Of a stretch of 40,889 bases of DNA, positions 1 through 7,466 are shown one piece after another. The notes under the pieces are model-generated. The model was not told where the DNA came from and did not search any database. It was given only the letters and a program-made list of their open reading frames with translations. The DNA is from Kistimonas sp. bin40 (lineage in GTDB: Bacteria > Pseudomonadota > Gammaproteobacteria > Pseudomonadales > Endozoicomonadaceae). How positions within the stretch are numbered: position 1 is the first letter of the stretch; each line of letters opens with the position of its first letter. The stretch covers positions 1-40,889 of the forward strand of contig MPMQ01000024.1 of NCBI GenBank assembly GCA_002238585.1. The letters are read 5' to 3'. The position numbers were made by a program, and so were the translations under genes.

Positions 1-504
1 CTGGACACAGCCCAGGTGACAGCTCTTGCGCAGCTGGTGGGTCTGGAGGTTCCGGCGGCCAGGCCTCAGTCCGCCGCTACGCCGGCTGGCGTGCGGCGGG
101 GGGGCCGCCCCGCGGCGTCACACCCTGCCCGCCCCGCCGCGCCCAGCCCCCGGCCGGCCGCTGCGCCGCCGGGCGGGGGGCGGGGCCGCCGCCCGGCGTC
201 GTCAGACCGTGCAGTCCGTGCAGGCCGCACCGACCGTGCAGGCCGCACCGACCGTGCAGGCCGCACCGACCGTACAGGTCGCACAGACCGCACCGACCGT
301 ACAGGCCGCACAGACCGTACAGACCGTACAGGCCGCACAGACCGCACAGCCCGCACAGACCGCACAGACCGCACAGACCGCACAGCCCGCACAGACCGCA
401 CAGCCCGCACAGACCGCACAGACCGAACAGACCGCACAGCCCGCACAGACCGTGCAGTCCGCCCAGACCGTGCAGCCCGCAAGCCCGTGAGTCGACGTCG
501 CTGA
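1..504 (+). CDS. Possible C-terminal end of a repeat-bearing protein (partial)
   Basis: A frame open from the left edge reads LDTAQVTALAQLVGLEVP, then an Arg/Pro/Ala-rich stretch, then many copies of Arg-Thr-Asp-Arg. It stops at 502-504. The first 20 or so residues look like ordinary protein. The rest is driven by the short DNA repeat. A second plus frame (26-490) and a minus frame are also open across the repeat because its unit length is a multiple of three, so the coding frame cannot be settled from this window. No family is recognised. It could be the tail of a gene beginning left of the window or non-coding repeat expansion. Confidence 0.3.
   Translation: MDTAQVTALAQLVGLEVPAARPQSAATPAGVRRGGRPAASHPARPAAPSPRPAAAPPGGGRGRRPASSDRAVRAGRTDRAGRTDRAGRTDRTGRTDRTDRTGRTDRTDRTGRTDRTARTDRTDRTDRTARTDRTARTDRTDRTDRTARTDRAVRPDRAARKPVSRRR
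206..481. repeat. Tandem array of 9- and 18-bp units
   Basis: Imperfect tandem repeats based on CACAGACCG (9 bp), with a leading block of the 18-bp form GCAGGCCGCACCGACCGT. Units vary at single positions (ccg/cag, acc/gcc). Since 9 and 18 are multiples of three, all frames tend to stay open. This explains the overlapping reading frames over this stretch. Confidence 0.85.
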
Positions 505-543
505 GCCGAAGGGTGTGGAGAGCCGTCCGGGACGAACGTGAGC

Positions 544-824
544 CTATCGCGTGCCCGCAACGGCTCTGTCTTTGCGGCGGGGAAAGTAGCAGTCGGTGAA
601 CTGGGCTTGCGCCTCGTCACAGGCTTGTGCGCGGGTAGCGAGCCTCTTCATTGCCGTATCGAGGACCGGTGCACAGGCTTTTTCTGGATAATGTTCGGCG
701 TTGGTCGTCAGGGTGCGCATCCGCTGTGCGCTGTCACAGTCCCTTCTCGCTGCTTCAAACTTTTCCGCAACAACCAGACCGCGAGGTTCTCCGCACAGCC
801 GGGATCAAGCGGGGCTGCTGTCAT
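544..824 (-). pseudogene. Frameshifted small Cys-containing gene
   Basis: The minus strand has a strong ribosome-binding site (AAGGAGG, then GCGAG) before ATG at 824, reading MTAAPLDPGCAENLA. After that the natural-looking sequence continues in the -1 frame: GLVVAEKFEAARRDCDSAQRM, then TLTTNAEHYPEKACAP, then TAMKRLATRAQACDEAQAQF and TDCYFPRR, stopping at 544-546. Restoring one base near 780 would give one product of about 93 residues, helical, with cysteines spaced along it. The unshifted frame stops at 708. An upstream in-frame ATG at 923 would add a KVAEVAEVAEK repeat but has no good ribosome-binding site. No family is recognised. It may be a real pseudogene, a programmed frameshift or a base-calling error. 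Confidence 0.5.
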
Positions 825-1157
825 CTCGCCTCCTTCATCGGCTTCTTCTGCTGTTTTTTCTGCCACTTCTGCCACTTCTGCCACTTTTGTCAGGACACAG
901 TAACCGATGGCACTGGTTGACATCCCGCCGTCCAGAAAGTTGGGAACTTGTGCACACTCGGGGGAGTCTTACATACGGGAGCGAAAGAAGTCCTGAACAG
1001 TTGCTGCTATCCGGTGGAACTTTTCAGACAAATCCGCCTCTAAAAACAAGCATTCAAGGTCACTGTTTGGAATTGGAACTTTCCGGCAACGCCAGACGCT
1101 ATTCACTAATCGTCCGGGACCTGACAACTAATGACGGCAACCTGGGAGGACTATGTC

Positions 1158-2348
1158 ATGAATACCCAAAACACCCATCCCCTATCTGCATCCAGAGGCC
1201 CATCTGTCGCCACAGGCGTAGCGGCTGCTGGCGCACAAAACCCGGTTGCACCACCGGTGCAGGGAGGCTGGCGGCCAGTGGACAACAGTGAAGCTGTAGT
1301 CAGCCCGGGGCAACAGCAGGCTTCTTCTGTGAGAGAGGCTGGCTCTCAAACCAGCCAGCCGCTTCAGGCTCGCGCGTGCAGGCGCACAGAGGATGAGTCG
1401 GGTTTCCAGCGTCTGTTCCTCGTCACTTTCCCGGCGTGCGGGCGCACAGAGGATGAGTCGGAGCAGGAATCTGGCGGAGCGTCTCGTACGAAACAGGACG
1501 GTGGTTTGTTGGAGGGGCCTTTTCCCACCGATTGTCTTGACGCCGAGGAGCGAAGGGTTCTGGCAGCGCTGCTGGACGCGTGGAAGAGAACGACGACCGA
1601 CAACGAAAAAGCTGAAATTTCCTTTCTGATACTGGCCTTGTACCTGAACAAGGGAGAGGCCGCGATGGTCGAGGCCTGGGTGGCAGAAGTCGAGCGTCTC
1701 AACTTTGAAACGGGCACAGTGTTGCGGCAAATGCTGGATGAGTTTATGGCACGGACGGACAGGTCTCAGCCGCGCCCACTGTTGGATATACTGCCGGGTA
1801 TGCGCAAGTGGGTGCCAGTCCCTGTCGATGTCAGTGTCACCACGCCTTGTGTTGCTGATACCAGCACAGTCCCTGCCGATACGGGCGCAACGGCTGGCGC
1901 GCCACAGGTGCCGGTTGCAGTGCCGCAGCAGGGGGTGGGGCAGCCTGTGGGTGAGACCCTGGTCACTCAGGGCCAGCAGCACAATCCTGCCGGGAGAGAG
2001 GAGAATCCGTCAGCCGCTCGGCCGCTTCAGGTGGATGTGGCGGCTCAGACAGACGGATTCCTTTTTGCCGACCGTGTTTTTCCTTTCGAAGAGATGAGTG
2101 CGCAGGAGCGCAGGTTTCTGGAGCTTTTCCGTGATGATTTCGAAAACACCCGAAATGACATCGTTGCGAGAGTGGAAGCCTACGTGAAGACATTGGAGGC
2201 TTTCATAGATAGCGGGCAGCTTGATGTGGTTGAGTCAGTGGAGGCGCGATTTGAGCGGACGGCGCCCGAGTTCGCCACAACACTGAGAGCCATGCTGATA
2301 CCCCTGCTGAGTGAAGGTGGGGGCCCGGGCGGAGGCAGGCATCGTTGA
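1158..2348 (+). CDS. MNT-family protein 1 with two copies of a helical module
   Basis: A 396-residue protein of unknown function. ATG 1158 is preferred over an upstream start because GGAGG lies eight bases before it, and because the product then begins MNTQ, like its two neighbours (MNTK). Residues 1-125 are Ser/Gln/Ala/Pro-rich and probably disordered, with a duplicated R-T-E-D-E-S segment 20 residues apart. Residues about 127-197 (DAEERRVLAALLDAW to VLRQMLDEFM) and about 313-384 (SAQERRFLELFRDDF to TLRAMLIPLL) align as two copies of one helical module. A Pro/Val/Thr/Gln-rich linker separates them. No signal peptide or membrane segment is seen. The form suggests a secreted effector or scaffold, which is inference. 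Confidence 0.75.
   Translation: MNTQNTHPLSASRGPSVATGVAAAGAQNPVAPPVQGGWRPVDNSEAVVSPGQQQASSVREAGSQTSQPLQARACRRTEDESGFQRLFLVTFPACGRTEDESEQESGGASRTKQDGGLLEGPFPTDCLDAEERRVLAALLDAWKRTTTDNEKAEISFLILALYLNKGEAAMVEAWVAEVERLNFETGTVLRQMLDEFMARTDRSQPRPLLDILPGMRKWVPVPVDVSVTTPCVADTSTVPADTGATAGAPQVPVAVPQQGVGQPVGETLVTQGQQHNPAGREENPSAARPLQVDVAAQTDGFLFADRVFPFEEMSAQERRFLELFRDDFENTRNDIVARVEAYVKTLEAFIDSGQLDVVESVEARFERTAPEFATTLRAMLIPLLSEGGGPGGGRHR
1374..1461 (+). repeat. 28-bp direct repeat, period 60 bp, inside MNT gene 1
   Basis: A segment containing GCGCACAGAGGATGAGTCGG occurs at 1374-1401 and again at 1434-1461 with one mismatch. The exact 60-bp offset keeps the frame and yields two A-C-x-R-T-E-D-E-S segments. 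Confidence 0.8.
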
Positions 2349-2788
2349 TGTTTTCCCCGGTCTGCGTGCCAGCGCTATGCCCATGCAAAATGCTTTGCGT
2401 TTTTTTGGCTGTCTCCCGGTGTCGTCCTTGTTGATCAACTTGTGCCCCTGCATCTGGAGTCTGGGGGCTCGACTGCATAAGGTCGCAGGAGACGAGGACA
2501 AGGCTGTGAAACCTTCAGTTGCCCTGGCTCTGTTGCTGGTGATTCTTGCCTGCAAGGCGGTGCAGAGGGTGCGAAAAATGCCCGGTGGCGTCTTTCAGTC
2601 CACTGGCTCGCTGGCTCGCTGGCTCGGCGGCTACTGAACTTGCCGGTTGCGTATCATTCCCTGCCAGATGGACGGGGGGAGCAAGTCTGGTGGCTGCGCA
2701 ACAATGCACAAAGAAATTTGTGACTTCAGGAACTTTTCGCGGATGGGGCGTTCGAAGATAGTAAAACCAGATGAGAGGAATCTTCTCC
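2349..2788 (+). other. Gap between MNT genes 1 and 2
   Basis: No firm gene. An open frame from ATG 2377 to 2637 would encode 86 residues with one hydrophobic stretch (SVALALLLVILACKAV). It lacks a ribosome-binding site and I rate it weak. A CTGGCTCG micro-repeat lies near 2605-2628. From about 2665 the sequence matches the region before MNT gene 3 in blocks: a CAGATGGACG block, an AAGTCTGGTGGCTG block, and AGATAGTAAAACCAGA just before the ribosome-binding site. This shows the duplication covered the upstream region too. Confidence 0.5.
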
Positions 2789-3499
2789 ATGAATACCAAA
2801 AGTAGTGGTTCCCCCTTTGTTTCCAGTAGTTTTCCCACTCCCGTAGACGGCGCGGCTTGTACGCCGAAGCCGGTTGCGCAGTCATCGGATAGTCCTGTCT
2901 CCCTGCGTCTACCGCAGGATGCTGCCTTGACGCAGGGGCGCCAGCCAGTCTGTAACGCTATTCAAACGCGAGACTGTCAGCGTGCCCCAGTGCCGCAAAG
3001 GACAACAGCCGGCCTGTGTTCCCCTGGGGAGGTTGCTCCGGATAGTGAGAATATGTCCAGCCTGAGCCCGGAGTCGCAAGATGTGTCCTTGCCAGATGAC
3101 GCCCGGCAAGCCGGTTGCGCATGTGCTGTGCGAGATCCCCGTCGCACAGCACAGCAGGGGACAAGGGCGGCAGGCGTTGCTTTGCATGGTCATGCAGTTG
3201 CCGGGGCGACTGCTCCCAGTTTTCTTGATGAACTCGTCAGCGAGCATGGCCCTTGGGTGCGTACTCTGTACAACATATTCAAAGCCAAAGAAAACGAGGT
3301 GAGTTCTCAAGAGCGCAGAGGTGCCGTCGCTGCCTTGCTGCTGCTTCTCGCGGCCAGAGGAAGAGGAGAAGCCGATGCGCTTCTGGCGGATCTTGCCCGC
3401 GCCTGCCCAGGGGATGCGAGGGGATTGCAGATGTTGCGGGACGCCCTGAGAAACGGCACTTCTGGATTGCCGTCGCGGCAGTCGGGTGGCGGTGGTTGA
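2789..3499 (+). CDS. MNT-family protein 2
   Basis: A 236-residue protein of unknown function. Start ATG 2789 (MNTKSSGSP) follows an AGAGGAA ribosome-binding site and matches the start of MNT protein 3. The N-terminal two thirds is Ser/Pro/Gln/Thr-rich with scattered cysteines (PVCNAIQTRDCQRA), probably unstructured. The C-terminal part, about residues 150-225, is helical: FLDELVSEHGPWVRTLYNIF, SSQERRGAVAALLLLLAARG, ADALLADLARACPGDARGLQ. It resembles the single module of MNT protein 3 and, less closely, the two in MNT protein 1. The tail is glycine-rich. Upstream DNA is duplicated before MNT gene 3, so these two genes came from a recent tandem duplication. Confidence 0.7.
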   Translation: MNTKSSGSPFVSSSFPTPVDGAACTPKPVAQSSDSPVSLRLPQDAALTQGRQPVCNAIQTRDCQRAPVPQRTTAGLCSPGEVAPDSENMSSLSPESQDVSLPDDARQAGCACAVRDPRRTAQQGTRAAGVALHGHAVAGATAPSFLDELVSEHGPWVRTLYNIFKAKENEVSSQERRGAVAALLLLLAARGRGEADALLADLARACPGDARGLQMLRDALRNGTSGLPSRQSGGGG

Positions 3500-3963
3500 C
3501 GTCTTTTGGGTCAGAACAACAGGGGAGTTGCGACTCCAGTGGTGCAATGAAGCCGGAACCGATGCTGGCACCGATGCTGGCATAGGGGGAAAAGCACCAG
3601 CGCGTAGCGGCTGTTGTGTTGTCGCGCGTGCAAGGGAAGGTGGAAACGCGTCCATGTGGTGCTGGAGTCACGCGCCAGGGTCTCCGGGGTTCCCATTACA
3701 TCTGAGAGGGAGCAGGGAGCTCGGGAATTGGCACAGGAGTGGGTGAGGAGAGCCATCACACGGCCTGCGCAGTCAATCGACTCTGTCGGTCGGCATTATT
3801 CCCAGGCAGATGGACGCGAGATTTATGCAAGTCTGGTGGCTGGGGGAACTTCTCACAAATGGGCCGGTCACAGACAGGCACCCTGGTTCTTTTACAGGGC
3901 GTTCCCTGGCAAGGTCCCAAGTCATTCGTAGATAGTAAAACCAGAGTAAGGGGAGTTTTCTCC
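3500..3963 (+). other. Gap between MNT genes 2 and 3
   Basis: No supported gene. A GATGCTGGCACC micro-repeat lies near 3562-3582. The last 150 bases carry the same blocks as the region upstream of MNT gene 2, ending in AGATAGTAAAACCAGA and a GGGGAG ribosome-binding site. The shared blocks may hold the promoter of both genes, but no clear -35/-10 pair stands out. Confidence 0.5.
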
Positions 3964-4758
3964 ATGAATACCAAAAGCACTGGCTCTCCGCCTGTTGCCA
4001 GCAGTTGTCCCATCCCGATAGCTGAGGCTACGGCTTGCGCGCAGCAGCCGGTTGTGCAGCCATCGGATAGTCCCGCCTCCTTGTATCTGTCGCAGGATGC
4101 TGACCTGAAAGAAGAAAGTCAGCCAGTTTGTACCCCTGTTGAAGAACGAGACTGTCAGCGTGCCGCCGATCCGGAACAGACAACAGAGGACGTTGGTTCC
4201 CCTGAGGCCATTGACAGCCCCTCGCTCGTCTCCCGAGGAGCAACAGCGCGTGCACAGAGCCCTGTTATCCCGTCATCAGAGGCCGCCAGAGTGCCTGTGC
4301 CTGATAGTGAGGACATGTCCGGCCTGAGCTCGCTGCTGTCCAGCTTGCGCTTGAGCGATGAGATACAGCAAGCCAGTCAAGTTCTTGTCGAGCAATACTC
4401 CGATCGTACAGCCCAGCAGGAGGCACGGGCACAAGACGATTCTTCGCGTGGAGAGGCCGTTGGTGTAGCGGGCGCTACCACCCGTGTGGATGAACTTGCC
4501 AGCCAGTTGCGTGTCTGGGTGCTTGGCCTGTTTGATGCAGCAAACGCAACAGAGGACGAGGCGCGCTCTCGAGAAGGCAGGTGCATGCTGATTGCGGTGC
4601 TGCTGTGGATTCTCGCTCTAAACGGGAAAGAAGATCTGATACTGGACGAGCTTGCCCGCGCCTTCCCGGACGCAGACCGGGACGGGAGGCTGTTGAGGTT
4701 GCGGCAACAAATAGCGAACGCGAGGAGGACTTCGGAGGTGCTGTTGCCGCCGCCGTAA
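3964..4758 (+). CDS. MNT-family protein 3
   Basis: A 264-residue protein of unknown function. ATG 3964 follows AAGGGGAG at good spacing and begins MNTKSTGSPPVASS, close to MNT protein 2. The two share whole N-terminal segments (DSPASLYLSQDADL against DSPVSLRLPQDAAL, and VEERDCQRA against IQTRDCQRA). The middle is Ser/Gln/Glu-rich with a short helical stretch (LSSLLSSLRLSDEIQQASQV). The C-terminal module (RVDELASQLRVWVLGLFDAA through DRDGRLLRLRQQIANARRTS) is the shared helical unit. No signal peptide. Family role unknown. Its position in a tandem array next to the F-box genes suggests an accessory, host-related function, which is inference only. Confidence 0.72.
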   Translation: MNTKSTGSPPVASSCPIPIAEATACAQQPVVQPSDSPASLYLSQDADLKEESQPVCTPVEERDCQRAADPEQTTEDVGSPEAIDSPSLVSRGATARAQSPVIPSSEAARVPVPDSEDMSGLSSLLSSLRLSDEIQQASQVLVEQYSDRTAQQEARAQDDSSRGEAVGVAGATTRVDELASQLRVWVLGLFDAANATEDEARSREGRCMLIAVLLWILALNGKEDLILDELARAFPDADRDGRLLRLRQQIANARRTSEVLLPPP

Positions 4759-5224
4759 CAGGATTCGCCTGTGGCCATGCTGCCCGTCAGGAAGACAAGG
4801 GGGTGTTCGTCAATCCGGGGCGATGCAGGACGCATGAAAAACGGCGAAGAGCCGATGGTCGCGGTAGAAAAGGGGATAAGGAAAACTTTCTTCAGGCTGC
4901 CAGACTGCAATGTAAGGCTGCCTGAAGAAAGTGTCAGGTTGCTGGCGAGAACAGCAGCGTTGATGCTGGCTCTGTGATCGCCACAGTCCCCTTGATCTGA
5001 ACAGCCTTGAGGAAGGCATCAGGCTCTACGGGCTACATCGTCTGCAAGCGCTTTTTGCGGCGGTTCCTCACGCGTTTCGAAGGGGCACTGGTGTTGTGCT
5101 GCGCTCCCGCCAGGGGGCTGTGTCCATACCTTTGCACCCAGAGTGCTGGCAGATGCCAGCCCCTGCCAGGGCGTTACAAACTGTACCAGAACGCCAGTCT
5201 GGCCGGGCGGCTCTTTCCTGCGGG
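4759..5224 (+). other. Gap between MNT gene 3 and the F-box cluster
   Basis: No firm gene. A short open frame from ATG 4834 to 4977 would encode MKNGEEPMVAVEKGIRKTFF followed by about 27 residues; AGGA lies just upstream. It spans the perfect inverted repeat at 4885-4932. The remainder, 4980-5224, shows nothing convincing on either strand. The neighbours converge here, so termination signals are expected. Confidence 0.4.
4885..4932. terminator. 13-bp perfect inverted repeat
   Basis: ACTTTCTTCAGGC at 4885-4897 pairs with GCCTGAAGAAAGT at 4920-4932 across a 22-base loop. It lies between convergent genes and could act as a hairpin terminator in both directions, but no T-run follows the stem and the loop is long. 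Confidence 0.4.
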
Positions 5225-7195
5225 TTATGAATCCTGCTGGCTGCTCTGTGCTGTGTTCTCCCTTTGGTCCCCGTGTCTGGATAACCGGCCGCCGTCTGAT
5301 ACGGCGGCCGGTGGCAACAGCGGAACACAGTCCAGCTTGCACAGCCCCTGGCTGGCGCCAATGGTCCAGTGGTCGCTGGAAACTATCACCAGCTGACTGG
5401 CGTCCGGTGTGAACATCAGCGGCCCTGCCGACGCGTTTCTGACCAGATGCAACTTGCGGCTGTATCGGCCTCCTGGGCCGGGTCCCCAGACGCTGACCTG
5501 ACTGTGGCTTCCCATGGCCAGTGCGCAGTGGTAGCCATCCGGCGAGAAAACCGTCTGAACCGCTTCCAGCTGGTGACAGCCGTCATTGGCAACCCAGGCC
5601 GCCGATACCCAGCCTTGCGTCAGATCCTGGCGCCAGATATGTACGCCGGAGCGGGCTGTGGCTGCAAGACAATAGCCTGTAGCGCTGAACTGCAAGGATT
5701 CGACAAGGTGACAGAGCCTTCCCGTAAATCGGGGCCCTGATCCAAATTCCAGCTCCGTTGCGACTGTCCAGCCTTCAGAGCCGGTGGTGGACAGAATGAA
5801 CAGGCGGCTGTCTCCTGTGCTCAGCCCGTCGGCGCAGGCCAGTTGCTGTCCATCGGGACTGAATGTCATGGCAAACCCATGGATACTGTAGCGGCAAGGC
5901 CTGCCGGTCTTGTACTGCCAACCTTGCGGTTCCCTGAATTTCCACAGACCGACAGTGCCTGTTCCTTCCGTGTAACAGGGTTGACTGGCTGCAGTCGAGC
6001 ACAACGCCAGACAGTCGCCAGCGGGGGCCAGGGCCGCCCCCTGGCGTATGCATGCCCTGACATCGGCGAATTCATGTGCCTCCCAGCCGGTTCCCCTGCG
6101 CCGACAGACATGGGCTCTCCAGCCGCTTACAAACAAAAAAAACTGGCTGTTGCGGCTGAAAACCATGATGTCAGGAGTCAGTTCAATCAAGCCCTGTGGA
6201 GGCTCTCCATCAGGTGCAAGCCAGTTCCATTGCTGTTGCCAGCAGCTCAGGTGCTCGTTGCCGAAAACAGACAGGCCACCCTCGTCGTCTGCAATCGCCA
6301 TATAGTGATAATCAAGGCTGGTTACCACCTTGGTGACGACACTGGAGGACAGCAGGCTGCTTCCCAGGCTATGCCACTGGCCATGGGGATCAGGCTGCCA
6401 GCCGTGCAGGTGACCTTGTGGGTCTACCGCCTCCAGGCGGCGACTGTCGGCGCTGAATCGCAGGCTGTGGAAACTGTGCGAGTAGGAAAAATATCCCCGC
6501 TGCCGCAGTGCGCCCAGATCATAATGACAGACGCTGATGCATATGGGGCTGTCTTGCCGGCTGATCCGGGAGCAGTGTGCAAGGTATTGGCCATCCGGGC
6601 TGCACACCAGATCCAGAATGAGCATTCCTCTGTAGTCTATGGTTCTCAGCTCGCAGGCAGAGAAGCGCTGTGTGACAAGTCGTTGTTTCAACAGGGCACA
6701 AAAAAGGCCGCGCGCAGACAGCTCCCGCAGGGCCAGTCGCTCCAGTGCGGCCCGCTGCAGGGTGCCGACGGCAAGGCGTTCCCGCCAGTCGAGAAGAGAC
6801 TGGCGACCATGGGAGGGAGCTAAAGCCTGTTTCAGTTGCCGCCAGCACAGGGACGGCAGGTCACGCATGAAGCTGCGCGCTTGCAGCTCGGGATCGCTTG
6901 TCAGCCGGTACCACCGGTGGCACACCCGGCCAGAGCGTGCCAGATCGGCCGGTCCCAGACGATACAGCACCAGCTCCAGAAGATGATCAGGCCAGTGGGC
7001 AATGCTGTGTCCAGCCAGACAGTGAGTCACCGCAGGCCTGGGCTCGACCTGCGACCTGATAACGGGTATCCGGGCACCAGGGGGGCTGTCAGTCACCCGC
7101 AGCCTGAAAGTCGCTGCGGTCTCTGGTTGAGCCGGTCCGGCCTCTGGCTGAGCCGATCCGGGCGCTAAGCGCGTGACAGGCACAGGCATCTGCAT
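5225..7195 (-). CDS. F-box/WD40-repeat protein 1
   Basis: A 656-residue protein. GGAGG lies eight bases before ATG 7195; ATG 7189 is an alternative. After a Pro-rich N-terminus, residues 67-110 fit an F-box: AHWPDHLLELVLYRLGPADL, then R-x-x-R-V-C-H-R-W-Y-R-L and PELQARSFM. In eukaryotes F-boxes bind Skp1 and bring substrates to the SCF ubiquitin ligase. The rest carries WD40-like blades marked by SPDG and closing tryptophans: VCSPDGQYLAHC, RFSADSRRLEAV, TFSPDGQQLACADG, QFSATGYCLAATARSGVHIW, VFSPDGYHCALAMG, MFTPDASQLVIV. Blades are divergent and often lack the WD pair. It is followed upstream by two paralogues in the same direction. The domain calls are from motifs seen; the host-ubiquitination role is inferred. 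Confidence 0.8.
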   Translation of the reverse strand: MQMPVPVTRLAPGSAQPEAGPAQPETAATFRLRVTDSPPGARIPVIRSQVEPRPAVTHCLAGHSIAHWPDHLLELVLYRLGPADLARSGRVCHRWYRLTSDPELQARSFMRDLPSLCWRQLKQALAPSHGRQSLLDWRERLAVGTLQRAALERLALRELSARGLFCALLKQRLVTQRFSACELRTIDYRGMLILDLVCSPDGQYLAHCSRISRQDSPICISVCHYDLGALRQRGYFSYSHSFHSLRFSADSRRLEAVDPQGHLHGWQPDPHGQWHSLGSSLLSSSVVTKVVTSLDYHYMAIADDEGGLSVFGNEHLSCWQQQWNWLAPDGEPPQGLIELTPDIMVFSRNSQFFLFVSGWRAHVCRRRGTGWEAHEFADVRACIRQGAALAPAGDCLALCSTAASQPCYTEGTGTVGLWKFREPQGWQYKTGRPCRYSIHGFAMTFSPDGQQLACADGLSTGDSRLFILSTTGSEGWTVATELEFGSGPRFTGRLCHLVESLQFSATGYCLAATARSGVHIWRQDLTQGWVSAAWVANDGCHQLEAVQTVFSPDGYHCALAMGSHSQVSVWGPGPGGRYSRKLHLVRNASAGPLMFTPDASQLVIVSSDHWTIGASQGLCKLDCVPLLPPAAVSDGGRLSRHGDQRENTAQSSQQDS

Positions 7196-7466
7196 AGGAA
7201 CAGCCTCCAGTCCTTGTTATTCCCTTTCGACAATTGCGGTAACGAAACAGCCGCAAACAGGTAGAGCGCAACGATTGCAGTTTCCTGCATAAAAGCCGGT
7301 CTGATCGTCCCGTACCCCGGACACCAGCGAGCCGGGGTGGCGCGGTGCGTTTTCTGTCTCCCCCAGCGCAGCTGAGGTCGCAGGGGGCACGGCGATGGAT
7401 GCCGGTGTGTTCACGAGAGAGCGCCGTGGAGACTCTTCCCCTGTTGCCGGTTTGCAACGCAGCGCT

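Noticed and set aside
1374-1461. Mobile-element terminal repeats inside MNT gene 1
   Set aside because: The repeat is direct, in frame and 60 bp apart, so a coding duplication explains it.
5843-6823. 326-residue plus-strand frame
   Set aside because: Antisense to F-box gene 1, without a ribosome-binding site or domain.
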